Shown here in pieces: positions 1 through 8,886 of a DNA stretch of 64,000 nt. Source of the DNA: UBA6168 sp041392505 (lineage in GTDB: Bacteria; Bacteroidota; Bacteroidia; Chitinophagales; Saprospiraceae); the NCBI GenBank assembly GCA_041392505.1, contig JAWKLX010000028.1, forward strand, positions 1 through 64,000, given 5' to 3'. The notes below the pieces were generated by a model. It ran no database searches. It was not told the DNA's origin and worked only from the letters and a program-made list of their open reading frames with translations. Each line of letters opens with the position of its first letter. Within the stretch, counting starts at the first letter, position 1. Made by a program: the position numbers and the translations under genes.

Positions 1-1
1 G

Positions 2-1336
2 ATCGTTGACTATAAAAAATTTGGCGACAAACACACCTACGAAGAAATAACGGCCAATTATACCTTTAATACGCACGACCCAGAGGGAGATGTGCTCTAT
101 GGCATAGATGTCTTTATCCACCCCGATTTCAGGGGAATGCGGTTGGGGCGCAGGCTGTACGATATGCGCAAAGAGCTTTGCGAAAACCTCAACCTACGAG
201 GCATCGTTTTCGGTGGCAGGATACCGAACTATAATAAATACGCCACCGAAATGACGCCTAAAGAGTACATTTTAAAAGTAAAGCAAAAAGAGATGTACGA
301 CCCCGTGCTCACCTTCCAGATCTCCAACGACTTCCACGTCAAACGGATCTTGAATGGCTACCTTTCGGGCGACGAGCAATCCCTCGAATATGCCACGTTG
401 ATGGAGTGGAGCAATATTTATTACCAGGAAAAAGAGTTGTTGGTCAATGTGCCCAAACAGGTCATCCGGTTGGGGCTGATACAATGGCAGATGAGGCATT
501 TCCCCAACGTTGATGTGTTCATTGAGCAGGCAGAATATTTTATTGACGCCGTGAGCGACTATAAGAGCGACTTTGTTTTGTTTCCAGAATTTTTCAATGC
601 ACCTTTGATGGCCCCGTTCAACCATTTGTCCGAGGCAAAGGCCATCCGCGAGCTGGCCAGTTTTACCAATTTATTGAAAAACAAGTTCCGGAAATTTGCC
701 ATGGAGTACAATATCAACATCATCACAGGCAGCATGCCAGAAGTGCGGGAAGACGGCCAATTGTACAATGTTGGCTTTCTCTGCCACCGCGACGGAAATG
801 TTGACAAATACGAAAAAATACATATTACCCCTTCCGAAAAACAGGCATGGGGCATGGTCGGTGGAAATAAGGTAGAAGTGTTCGACACCGATTGTGGAAA
901 AGTCGGCATCCTGATCTGTTATGATTCCGAGTTCCCCGAATTATCGAGGCTGTTGGCCGACCAAGGGATGAAGATATTGTTCGTCCCTTTCTTGACCGAC
1001 ACCCAAAACGGGTACATGCGGGTACGGCTCTGCGCCCAAGCACGGGCCATCGAAAACGAGTGCTATGTAGCTATCGCCGGGTGCGTGGGCAATTTGCCGA
1101 AGGTGAATAACATGGACATCCAGTTTGCGCAGGCTGCAGTGTTCACTCCTTCCGATTTCCAATTTCCTACCAATGGCATCAAAGCGGAGGCCACGCCGAA
1201 TACTGAAATGACCCTCATCGCCGATATTGACCTCGACGACTTGAAGCAGTTGCATAGCTACGGCAGCGTCCGGAATTTAAAAGATAGGAGAAAGGATGTT
1301 TATGAACTGAAAGCAATTACCAACAATAAATCTTAA
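2..1336 (+). CDS. GNAT acetyltransferase-nitrilase (C-N hydrolase) fusion, 5' end cut off by window
   Basis: The reading frame is open from base 2, so the true start lies outside the window; the GTG at 92 is internal. About 444 residues are visible. The first ~115 residues are the end of a GNAT N-acetyltransferase, with the acetyl-CoA-binding turn 'FRGMRLGRRLYD'. From about residue 155 a carbon-nitrogen hydrolase domain follows with the expected Glu-Lys-Cys triad: 'LFPEFF', 'YEKIHITPSE' and 'LICYDSEFPE'. Two-domain proteins of this kind are known in bacteria; substrates are unsettled but the second half should hydrolyse an amide or nitrile-type C-N bond in the cytoplasm. The next gene follows after 48 bp on the same strand. 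Family assignment is firm, substrate unknown. Confidence 0.9.
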   Translation: MVDYKKFGDKHTYEEITANYTFNTHDPEGDVLYGIDVFIHPDFRGMRLGRRLYDMRKELCENLNLRGIVFGGRIPNYNKYATEMTPKEYILKVKQKEMYDPVLTFQISNDFHVKRILNGYLSGDEQSLEYATLMEWSNIYYQEKELLVNVPKQVIRLGLIQWQMRHFPNVDVFIEQAEYFIDAVSDYKSDFVLFPEFFNAPLMAPFNHLSEAKAIRELASFTNLLKNKFRKFAMEYNINIITGSMPEVREDGQLYNVGFLCHRDGNVDKYEKIHITPSEKQAWGMVGGNKVEVFDTDCGKVGILICYDSEFPELSRLLADQGMKILFVPFLTDTQNGYMRVRLCAQARAIENECYVAIAGCVGNLPKVNNMDIQFAQAAVFTPSDFQFPTNGIKAEATPNTEMTLIADIDLDDLKQLHSYGSVRNLKDRRKDVYELKAITNNKS

Positions 1337-1384
1337 CTACAGAATTTCTACAGATTCCGTACACTCCTTTGCGGAAAATTTAGA

Positions 1385-1984
1385 ATGCCACAAAAACATA
1401 ATAGCATGGAATCTCCCAACCAATCCGTCAATAGATATTCTGATGCAGATTTGGCCGAATTCAAAGCAGTCATTGAAAAAAAACTGGCCACTGCCTACGA
1501 AGAACTGGAATACCTGAAAGCACAGATCAGCGATACCACCGAAAGCATGGAAAATGATGGTGACTACATGGACGACTCCAATAGCTTCTCGGACATGGAG
1601 CTTTTCCACAACATGGCCCACCGTACCCAAAAGCATGTTCAGGCCCTGGAAAATGCCTTGTTCAGGATCAGCAATAAATCTTATGGTATTTGCACGGTAA
1701 CGGGTGAATTGATCGATAAGCGTCGTTTGCTTGTTGTCCCTACTACCACGATGTCCGTGAACGCAAAAAAGGCTGGCTCTCCAGCCCCCGAGAAGAAAGA
1801 GGTCAAACCATCGTCCTCCGCCAGCAGTGGCATTATTTCAAAACCTATTAGCAAACCCGTTGCCGCCAAAACTGCCAAAAAGGCGACTTTTGATGATGAC
1901 CTTGATTTTTTTGAGGATGAAGACGAGGGCGTTACCCCAGACATTGACTTCGATGCAGAAGGGGTGGTAGAGGATTTTGAATAA
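1385..1984 (+). CDS. TraR/DksA-family protein
   Basis: A 199-residue protein with an N-terminal coiled-coil rich in Glu and Lys (about residues 22-60), an acidic 'ENDGDYMDDSNSFSDME' stretch and the DksA-like C-terminal segment 'YGICTVTGELIDKRRL'. Most DksA zinc-finger cysteines are absent (one Cys visible), as is usual in the Bacteroidota branch of this family. DksA relatives bind in the RNA polymerase secondary channel and adjust transcription during nutrient stress. A very acidic tail (~residues 165-199) follows a Lys/Ser/Pro-rich linker. An alternative ATG eight codons downstream (1406) is equally plausible. Two hairpins follow the stop, the second a good terminator. Confidence 0.8.
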   Translation: MPQKHNSMESPNQSVNRYSDADLAEFKAVIEKKLATAYEELEYLKAQISDTTESMENDGDYMDDSNSFSDMELFHNMAHRTQKHVQALENALFRISNKSYGICTVTGELIDKRRLLVVPTTTMSVNAKKAGSPAPEKKEVKPSSSASSGIISKPISKPVAAKTAKKATFDDDLDFFEDEDEGVTPDIDFDAEGVVEDFE

Positions 1985-2007
1985 ATAGTAGATTTGTTAT
2001 GGTAAAA

Positions 2008-2047
2008 CTTTCTGCACCGGGCCGACGAAGCTGACCCGGTGCAGAAA
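2008..2047. repeat. Perfect 14-bp inverted repeat downstream of the DksA-like gene
   Basis: Arms at 2008-2021 (CTTTCTGCACCGGG) and 2034-2047 pair perfectly around a 12-nt loop. No T-run follows on either strand, so it is not a textbook rho-independent terminator; it could stabilise the mRNA 3' end or be a protein site. Confidence 0.7.
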
Positions 2048-2089
2048 GAAAATTTCACTATAAAGAACTTATTATTTCTATAAAATAAT

Positions 2090-2138
2090 AAGGGCGGTGT
2101 TTCAGAAAATCCATCTGAGCGCCGCCCTTTTATTTTTC
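2090..2138 (+). terminator. Rho-independent terminator after the DksA-like gene
   Basis: Stem AAGGGCGGTG (2090-2099) pairs with CGCCGCCCTT (2120-2129), with an inner TCAGA/TCTGA stem, followed by a T-rich run. It separates the DksA-like gene from the two-component operon. Confidence 0.85.
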
Positions 2139-2204
2139 AATTAATTATTGTTTTTTTACTCATCAATTTTAATTGACCTCCTTTTTATTAAATCTCCCAG
2201 CATC

Positions 2205-2882
2205 ATGAAATTCCTTATTATCGAAGACGAACAAGACCTGCTCGACCTCATCACCCGGTACCTTAAAAAAGAGGGCCATGTGTGCGAGCAAGCCGCTGAT
2301 TACAAGGAGGGTTTCAGAAAAATCAACAACCATGACTACGACTGCGCCATCATCGACCTTCAACTCCCCGGCGGCGACGGCATGAAGCTCGTGGAAATGA
2401 TGCGGAAAGAATCGGCAGAGACGGGCATTGTCATTATTTCTGCCAAAGAATCCGTCGAAGACCGGATCAAGGGCCTCGATCTCGGTGCGGACGATTACCT
2501 TACCAAACCTTTCAACCTCGCCGAACTAAATGCCCGTATCAAGGCTGTGCTGCGACGCAAAACAAAAACACCGAACAAAGAATTGGATTTTGGCGAATTG
2601 GTCATCAACTTGGAAGAGCGCAATGCCATGGCCAATGGCGTCTCTTTACAATTGACCAAAAAAGAGTACGAAATTTTGGTTTTCCTCGCCCGCAACAAAA
2701 ACCGGGTCGTGACCAAGGACAGCATCGCCGAGTTCCTTTGGGGCGACTATATGGACGACGCCGTTTCGTACGACTTCATTTATGCACATGTAAAAAACCT
2801 GCGGAAAAAACTGGCGGAAAATAATTGTGGGGAATATTTGAAAACAGTTTATGGCATTGGTTATAAATTCTCTGATCATTGA
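2205..2882 (+). CDS. OmpR/PhoB-family response regulator
   Basis: The start is taken at the ATG at 2205, because homologous receivers begin 'MKFLIIEDE'; upstream in-frame codons look untranslated. It encodes 225 residues: a receiver domain (about 1-115) with the acidic pocket 'EDE', phospho-acceptor Asp51 ('AIIDLQLPGGDGM') and the conserved Lys in 'LTKPF', then a winged-helix DNA-binding domain (about 128-225, 'LTKKEYEILVFLARNKNRVV', 'YGIGYKF'). It should be phosphorylated by the histidine kinase encoded immediately downstream and act as a transcription factor; the target genes are not evident here. Its stop overlaps the kinase start (TTGA). Confidence 0.93.
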   Translation: MKFLIIEDEQDLLDLITRYLKKEGHVCEQAADYKEGFRKINNHDYDCAIIDLQLPGGDGMKLVEMMRKESAETGIVIISAKESVEDRIKGLDLGADDYLTKPFNLAELNARIKAVLRRKTKTPNKELDFGELVINLEERNAMANGVSLQLTKKEYEILVFLARNKNRVVTKDSIAEFLWGDYMDDAVSYDFIYAHVKNLRKKLAENNCGEYLKTVYGIGYKFSDH

Positions 2883-3856
2883 AAATTAAAAAATTAATTA
2901 CAGCTGTTTTTATTAGTTTAATAATTGGGCTCCTGGCTGGAATTGGCCTCATGCCCAGCGTGCCTGTTTGGAAAATATTATTGTTGTTAATTATCCCCTT
3001 TGCTGTATTTTTTATTTTAAAAAAATTAGGAGATCATTCTTACAAAAGAATTCCTTCTGAAAAATTGCCTCCCCAATTAGATCAATTTGAGATATTAAAT
3101 CATTTATTAAAAAACATTGAAGATGGGAATTGGGGAGAAAAAAACCAGGAATTTATTATTTTAAAAAAAACGCACCCCAGCCTCGCTAATCAATTATTAA
3201 AAATCCAACACCTTTATCAGTCCAATAAACAATTTACCCAAAATACCGCCCATGAATTGCAGACCCCTTTAGCCATTATAAAAGGCCATGCAGAATTATT
3301 ACTGCAAGCACCCAGCCTCGACGAAAAAGAGGCCAAAGCCATTGGTGCAATTTTGCAAAACATCAACCGGCTTTCCCGTATCAATACCACCCTTATTTTA
3401 TTGTCAAAAATAGAACACGGCCGCTTCGCCGATGAGCAGTTGGTTTGTTTAAATGAAATCGTGGAGGCCACCCTGGATCATTTTTCCGACGCGATTGATT
3501 TACAAAAAATAAAAATTGAAAAATTATATGCCGCAGATTTTACAGTAAATATGAGTACGACATTAGCGGAAATATTAATGGCCAATTTATTACAAAATGC
3601 CATCCGCCACAATTTGTCGGAGGGCCATATTAAAATAGAAATAAATAAAAAAGAATTAAAAATCAGCAACCCCGGCAAGCCTTTGGCCACTGCCCCCGAA
3701 AATTTATTCACCCGTTTTTACCGGGAATCCAAAAAAGAGGAAAGCCTTGGGTTGGGGCTGTCCATTGTAAAAATGATTGTGGAGCAAAGTCGACTGGAAG
3801 TGGGATATGTTTTTGGAGATGGGGTGCACACAGTGAGTATAAAAAGTAAGGATTAA
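2879..3856 (+). CDS. Sensor histidine kinase
   Basis: Starts with TTG inside the stop of the response regulator (sequence TTGA), which implies translational coupling. The 325-residue protein has two N-terminal membrane helices (about 6-24 and 31-48) with almost no loop between them, so it lacks a periplasmic sensor domain. A HisKA domain follows with His125 ('TAHELQTPLAII'), then an HATPase_c domain with N box 'LLQNAIRHN', 'ISNPGKP' and G box 'LGLGLSIVKMIVEQ'. It is short for the family. The stimulus probably comes through the membrane or a partner. The gene is strikingly AT-rich in silent positions compared with its operon partner. Confidence 0.92.
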   Translation: MKIKKLITAVFISLIIGLLAGIGLMPSVPVWKILLLLIIPFAVFFILKKLGDHSYKRIPSEKLPPQLDQFEILNHLLKNIEDGNWGEKNQEFIILKKTHPSLANQLLKIQHLYQSNKQFTQNTAHELQTPLAIIKGHAELLLQAPSLDEKEAKAIGAILQNINRLSRINTTLILLSKIEHGRFADEQLVCLNEIVEATLDHFSDAIDLQKIKIEKLYAADFTVNMSTTLAEILMANLLQNAIRHNLSEGHIKIEINKKELKISNPGKPLATAPENLFTRFYRESKKEESLGLGLSIVKMIVEQSRLEVGYVFGDGVHTVSIKSKD

Positions 3857-3865
3857 ATTATTTTA

Positions 3866-4459
3866 TTATTGAAAAATTGCATCGACTTCCATTTCGAAAT
3901 CTGGCAAGACAGGTGCGGCGGAGACGACTTCTTTTCCTTTATAAATTTTCATTTTGGTACCGTGGTAAACGTGCACCTCTTTGTAATCTGGTAAAATATG
4001 CCAAACTACCGGAACCCCAGCATTGCGATAATCGATCATTTTTTTGTTCACCTTATTTATCACGTCATTTTTTGAAATAATCTCTATCAAAAATTAAGGG
4101 ACAGGCGGATCACCTTCTGCCGCTTGGTCAATTTGTTGATCCGTATAATAAGCAACATCAGGTCGGCGATGATGCCTTGCAAAAAAAGTATCTCCTACTG
4201 CAATTAGTAGCCCTTTCACTTTTCCGTTTTTTTTCAATTCTTCAAAAAAATACTGGAGCGTTCTTAAAATAGGAAATTGTGAGTAATCCATGGTGCGTTT
4301 TGTTTTCTCAACAACGCCATTGAGCCATTCATATTTGTAGCCGTCCTCACGGGTCAGGTATTCTTTTTGGAAAGCTTCCCATGATATTTTTTTTGGTTCT
4401 TTGCCCGAACGTTGCACTTGTTTTGATCTCCCTTCTTGAATAGCTCCTACTGTTGACAT
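3866..4459 (-). pseudogene. Uma2-family (PD-(D/E)XK-like) protein, interrupted by an in-frame stop
   Basis: Reading from the ATG at 4459, a Uma2/DUF820-type sequence runs 'KISWEAFQKEYLTREDGYKYEWLNGVVE...' to '...EGDPPVP' and then meets TAA at 4096-4094. The same frame continues straight on with 'FLIEIISKNDVINKVNKKMIDYRNAGVPVVWHI' (written here only to its core motifs 'IEIISKND' and 'YRNAGVPVVW'), which is the conserved second half of the family. Only a single codon is wrong, so this is a nonsense mutation rather than two genes. The Asp/Glu-Ile-Ile-Ser motif that carries catalytic residues lies after the stop. Reinitiation at the TTG at 4090 is possible but unlikely to give a functional protein. 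Uma2 proteins are numerous and their function is poorly understood. Confidence 0.75.
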
Positions 4460-4574
4460 GGCTGTTGTTTTTTTACAAATATAGTGTTTTCCGATAGAAA
4501 TTAAGATCGGCATCTACAAACAAATAATTTCTTTTTTGTAAAACATTTTGTTTTTAAGATAACGATCAAATGCT

Positions 4575-4582
4575 TACTTTTG
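4575..4582 (+). promoter_or_regulatory. Bacteroidota -7 box (TACTTTTG) upstream of parC
   Basis: TACTTTTG matches the TAnnTTTG consensus and lies about 100 bp before the parC start. A TTG lies upstream but 24 bases away, longer than the usual spacing, so the -33 half is uncertain. Confidence 0.5.
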
Positions 4583-4681
4583 CAGTTAATCTTTTGACAG
4601 CGGCAACAACTTTTTACATTTGCCCCCCGATCAAAATGCGGGATTTCATTACAACCAATTTGCAGTTTTACTATCTCAACC

Positions 4682-7378
4682 ATGGAAGAGCATCAACAGC
4701 CTGAAGAAAATAAATTGACCGATAAAATTCCAATGAACGGAAATGGCAACGGCGATGGCACCGCCCACATTACCACCATTTCTGGCATGTATGAGGACTA
4801 TTTCCTCGACTACGCCAGCTACGTCATCCTCGAACGAGCCGTGCCAGCTATCGAGGACGGCCTCAAACCCGTACAGCGCCGGATCCTGCATGCCATGAAC
4901 GAAAAAGAGGACGGCCGCTACCACAAGGTTGCCAACATCATCGGGAACACCATGCAGTACCACCCTCATGGTGACGCAGCCATCGGAGACGCTTTGGTGA
5001 ACCTTGGGCAAAAAGACCTGCTCATTGATTGTCAGGGGAACTGGGGCGACTACCGCACGGGCGATTCCGCAGCGGCAGCCCGTTACATCGAGGCCAGATT
5101 GACAAAGTTTGCCCAGACTGTTGCTTTCAACCCGCAAACCACCGATTGGCAACTCAGCTATGATGGCCGTAAAAAAGAGCCGATCAACCTGCCAATGAAA
5201 TTCCCACTGGTGCTGGCGCAAGGGGCGGACGGGATTGCCGTGGGGCTTTCCACCAAAATTTTACCACATAATTTTATTGAGCTTTGCAAAGCTTCCATTG
5301 ATATTTTAAAAGAAAAAAAAGTAAAGATTTACCCCGATTTCATGACGGGCGGCTCCATCGATGTGAGCGAATACAACGGCGGCAAAAGAGGCGGTAAAGT
5401 AAAAGTCAGGGCCTCCATCGAAAAAGCCGACAAAAACCGCCTTTTGATCAAAGACCTACCTTATGGGGTCACCACTTCTGCCCTGATCGACAGTATCCAA
5501 AAAGCCGTTGAGAAAGGGAAAATCAAGATCAAAAAGATCGACGACAACACCGCTGAGCACGTTGAGATTGCCATCGAATTGGCCCCAGGTGTATCACCCG
5601 ATGTGACCATCGACGCATTGTATGCCTTCTCTAGTTGCGAAGTTTCCATCTCGCCCAACTGCTGCATCATCGTGGAAAACAAACCCCACTTCATCAAGGT
5701 GGAGGAGCTGTTGAAAATATGCACCGAGCGCACCAAAGACCTGCTGCGGCAGGAGTTGGAAATCCGCAAACACGAGCTGGAAGAAAAATGGTTGTTTTCC
5801 AGCCTCGAAAAGATATTTATCGAAAACCGCATTTACCACGAGATAGAAGAATGTGAAAGTTGGGAAGAGGTGATCGAGACCATTTACCGGGAGTTGAGAA
5901 AATTTGTGGCAACCCCTTCCGACCCGGCCCAAAAAGGCGACAAGCGACTGTCCCTCTATCGGGACTTGAACGACGACGACATTACCCGCCTGACCGAAAT
6001 CCGCATCAAGCGCATTTCCAAATACAATTCCTTCAAGGCCGACGAGCTGATTGCAAAGATCATCGAAGAATTGGAGCAGGTCAAACACGACTTGGCGCAC
6101 CTGACCGATTATACCATCGCCTATTACCAAATGCTGTTGGATAAATTCGGCAAAGGCCGCGAGCGCAAAACCAAAATCACCAGCTTCGAAGCCATTGAAG
6201 CAGTAGCCGTTGTGGCCAATAATACCAAGCTGTATGTCGACCGCAAGGAGGGCTTCATTGGTACCGGCCTCAAGAAAGAAGGCGAATTTGTCTGTGACTG
6301 TTCCGATATTGACGACATCATTGTGTTCCGCAAAGATGGCAAAATGGTCGTCTCCCGCATTGCCGACAAGACCTTCGTCGGCAAGGACATCATCCATGTC
6401 GACGTCTGGAAAAAAGGCGATGAGCGCACCACTTACAACATGATCTACTGGGATGCCAAACAGGGTCGGGCTTATGCCAAACGCTTCAACGTAACGGCTA
6501 TTACCCGCGACAAAGAATACGACTTGACCAAAAGTGGCGACCCCAAAAACAAGTTGCTCTATTTCTCCGCCAACCCCAATGGCGAAGCAGAACTCGTGAC
6601 CGTCACTCTGAGCCCAGCTTCCAAGGCCCGTATGAAAGTTTTCGACTACGGCTTTAGCGATCTGGAAATCAAAGGCCGAGGCGCCGGTGGCAACATCGTC
6701 ACCAAATACCCCGTGAAAAAAGTAGTGCTAAAAGAGGAAGGTCATTCCACCATTGGCGCCCTGAAAATCTGGATGGACGAAGTCAGTGGCCGCCTCAACA
6801 CCGAAGAACGAGGCCGTTATCTCGGCGAATTCGATACCGGCGAGGCTATCCTTGCCATTCATGCCGATGGTTCTTATGAACTGAATTATGTGGAAATGTC
6901 CCGCCGCTATGAGGTAAAAGATTTGCTTTACATCAGCAAGTTTGACCCGGACACCCCGATCTCCGCTGTCCATTTCGAGGGCAACAAGGGCTGGTCCATG
7001 GTCAAGCGGTTCTACATCGAAACGACCGCCGTGGACCAACGGTTCCCATTTATTACCGACCATCGTTCTTCCAAACTCTATTTTGCTACTGCCTCCGCCA
7101 ACCCAATTGTGCAGTACAGTTATAAATCCAAGAATGAAAAACACGAGCACGCGTTGAACCTCGCCGAATTCATGGACACAAAAGGCTGGAAAGCAATTGG
7201 GAATAAACTGTGCGAATTCAAGCTATTAAAAATTACCGAAGTACAGCAGGAAAAGCCTTCGCCAACTTCCGCTACCGATAAAGGGAAATTACAGGCGGGG
7301 GATGTGGTGGATTTTGATGTGGAGGGGCAGGGGAGTTTGTTTTTGAGGGGGAGGTTCGGCACGTCCCAAACGGGATAA
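4682..7378 (+). CDS. parC: DNA topoisomerase IV subunit A (ParC)
   Basis: An 898-residue type IIA topoisomerase A subunit, which cuts and rejoins DNA to decatenate chromosomes together with ParE. The breakage-reunion domain starts at about residue 35 ('GMYEDYFLDYASYVI'), contains 'LKPVQRRILHAM', 'QYHPHGDAAIGDAL' (quinolone-resistance region) and the catalytic Tyr135 in 'AAARYIEARL'. A long coiled-coil follows (~370-500) and then beta-pinwheel blades with 'IKGRGAGGN'. It fits Bacteroidota ParC better than GyrA in length and in the degenerate GyrA box. parE is not adjacent. The last codons and the stop are supplied by an IS256-family end inserted at 7373; without it the gene would have ended two codons differently (see findings). 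Confidence 0.9.
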   Translation: MEEHQQPEENKLTDKIPMNGNGNGDGTAHITTISGMYEDYFLDYASYVILERAVPAIEDGLKPVQRRILHAMNEKEDGRYHKVANIIGNTMQYHPHGDAAIGDALVNLGQKDLLIDCQGNWGDYRTGDSAAAARYIEARLTKFAQTVAFNPQTTDWQLSYDGRKKEPINLPMKFPLVLAQGADGIAVGLSTKILPHNFIELCKASIDILKEKKVKIYPDFMTGGSIDVSEYNGGKRGGKVKVRASIEKADKNRLLIKDLPYGVTTSALIDSIQKAVEKGKIKIKKIDDNTAEHVEIAIELAPGVSPDVTIDALYAFSSCEVSISPNCCIIVENKPHFIKVEELLKICTERTKDLLRQELEIRKHELEEKWLFSSLEKIFIENRIYHEIEECESWEEVIETIYRELRKFVATPSDPAQKGDKRLSLYRDLNDDDITRLTEIRIKRISKYNSFKADELIAKIIEELEQVKHDLAHLTDYTIAYYQMLLDKFGKGRERKTKITSFEAIEAVAVVANNTKLYVDRKEGFIGTGLKKEGEFVCDCSDIDDIIVFRKDGKMVVSRIADKTFVGKDIIHVDVWKKGDERTTYNMIYWDAKQGRAYAKRFNVTAITRDKEYDLTKSGDPKNKLLYFSANPNGEAELVTVTLSPASKARMKVFDYGFSDLEIKGRGAGGNIVTKYPVKKVVLKEEGHSTIGALKIWMDEVSGRLNTEERGRYLGEFDTGEAILAIHADGSYELNYVEMSRRYEVKDLLYISKFDPDTPISAVHFEGNKGWSMVKRFYIETTAVDQRFPFITDHRSSKLYFATASANPIVQYSYKSKNEKHEHALNLAEFMDTKGWKAIGNKLCEFKLLKITEVQQEKPSPTSATDKGKLQAGDVVDFDVEGQGSLFLRGRFGTSQTG

Positions 7379-8684
7379 TGTCCAGAAAAGGTGTCAAGAA
7401 TAAATTCCTAACTTAGAAAAAAATTGACACATGAGAAAAGGGCAAAAAAACAGTCAAGACCAAGGGTTTGACTATAAAAAGTAACGGAAACGGAAGTCTT
7501 TGAGGCCTACAATCAGCAAAGGGCTGATTAAGGAAGACGGATTTAGGAATGATGCGCCATTTGGTACAAAGTTTTAGAAGCAACTACAGCACCAGCCCTA
7601 AAGGGCGCAACCAAAGGCGGGGCTAACCGGCGAAATGGCCATACTTCAAAACCATCCAAACCCATGTTGGGCCGTGATACAGATCCACCCACCACGGGAC
7701 CGTGAAGTGACTTTGAACCCTGGCTTGTCGGCAAGTAGACAGAAACTGAACAGTGTTCTGATGTACCCAGATCATTGAGCTGTACAGTTTGGGCAACAGT
7801 TTGAGGACATCCAGTTCCATTTGAAACTGATGTACTTAGGCCGAACCGAGCACTGTGCCAATCGAAAACATTGGAACAGGTCAGATATAGAAAAATGGCA
7901 AACGCCTGTTGCAAAGTTTCTATATCCTTTTGTACTCCATGCCATCCATTTTACACCGGGAAAAACGGCAGGGTCATCACCAAGGTGAATTTACACTATT
8001 TATGGGGTGCAGGCTGATGGCCTCGTGATGTTTTATGCCTTTATGCGGGCAGGTGCAGAGGGCTAAAGGGATGGGGCGTATTGGAGCATATCAAAGACCG
8101 GGGTTGAAGACGTACTGTCTTTCTGTGTGGACGGGCTTGGTGGTTTTAAAGAGCTATTTTGGAAGTCTACCCGCAATCGGTTGTCCAGCGGTGTATCGCA
8201 TACATCAGAAATTCCTCAAGTTTGTGACGATGCGGATATCAAACCCTCTTGATAAAAGATCTAAAGAAGGTCTACTAAGCTGATACAGAGCCACAGGGAC
8301 TGGGGCTTAAGGCTTTGGGTAGGTTTGGGATTCGTGGAAATACCCCGAAATTGCAAAGGCATGGCGGAAAAAAATTGATGAGCTCACCGCTTTCTTTGGT
8401 TTTAATTGGGCTGTCCGCCGATAATGTACACCACCAATGCCGTAGATACTCCATCGGATGCTGGAGAAAGCTCAACTACAGCCAAAGGGGCCGGTTTCTG
8501 AAAACGCTTTGATGGACCTACAAATTAATCTTGAGCAGCAATATGAAAAAGGTCTGGGAAAGGCGAGTCCATGCTACAAAGCCATTCAGAGAAACCTACT
8601 TCAGAGAGTTTGGGGACAGCGCTCTTCTGGAAAAGCATGTCAAAACTAATTTTTATAAATGACACACTTTTCTGGACGTTATCC
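7373..8684 (+). mobile_element. Decayed IS256-family (mutator type) insertion sequence
   Basis: Terminal inverted repeats are visible: the left end (7373-7396) and the right end (8660-8684) share GGATAAyGTCCAGAAAAG and a closing TGTCA. The flanks carry a direct repeat, AAACG (5 bp, or CAAACGG if the IR is taken to start one base in). The interior encodes a transposase recognisable as IS256-like but broken by many frameshifts and stops, so the element cannot move by itself. About 1.3 kb, the usual size for the family. Confidence 0.85.
7431..8649 (+). pseudogene. IS256-family transposase, multiply frameshifted
   Basis: Pieces of the transposase are seen across all three + frames: a start 'MRKGQKNSQDQGFDYKK', 'FEPWLVGK', 'FEDIQFHLKLMY', 'HAIHFTPGKNGRVITKV', the family signature 'DGLGGFKELFWK' followed in another frame by 'PQSVVQR', and near the end 'AWRKKIDELTAFFGFNW' and 'MYTTNAVDTPSDA' fragments. 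IS256 transposases are about 400 residues with a DDE catalytic core. No frame stays open for more than about 80 codons, so no product is expected. Confidence 0.82.
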
Positions 8685-8886
8685 AAACGGATAGTTAAAA
8701 GACAGTCCGTGATAAGCTTTATAGTGATTTTTTGTCCTACAGCAGGTTACAGATTCCGAATAAGTATGATGCCCCATTAAAATGAATAATGGCAAAACTA
8801 CTAAATAGTTCCACTCGGCAAAGAAAGGCGAAATAATATTTCATAAAATTGACGCATTACCATTCAAAAAATCATGAAATTGGTTT

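Noticed and set aside
5594..6397. Long open frame (267 codons) on the minus strand inside parC
   Set aside because: It is antisense to a strongly conserved part of ParC and its translation has no family features; a shadow of the codon bias.
8685..8790. Short frame 'DKLYSDFLSYSRLQIPNKYDA' after the IS
   Set aside because: It is 26 codons, follows directly after the rebuilt parC stop in the same frame and has no start codon; too little to support a gene.
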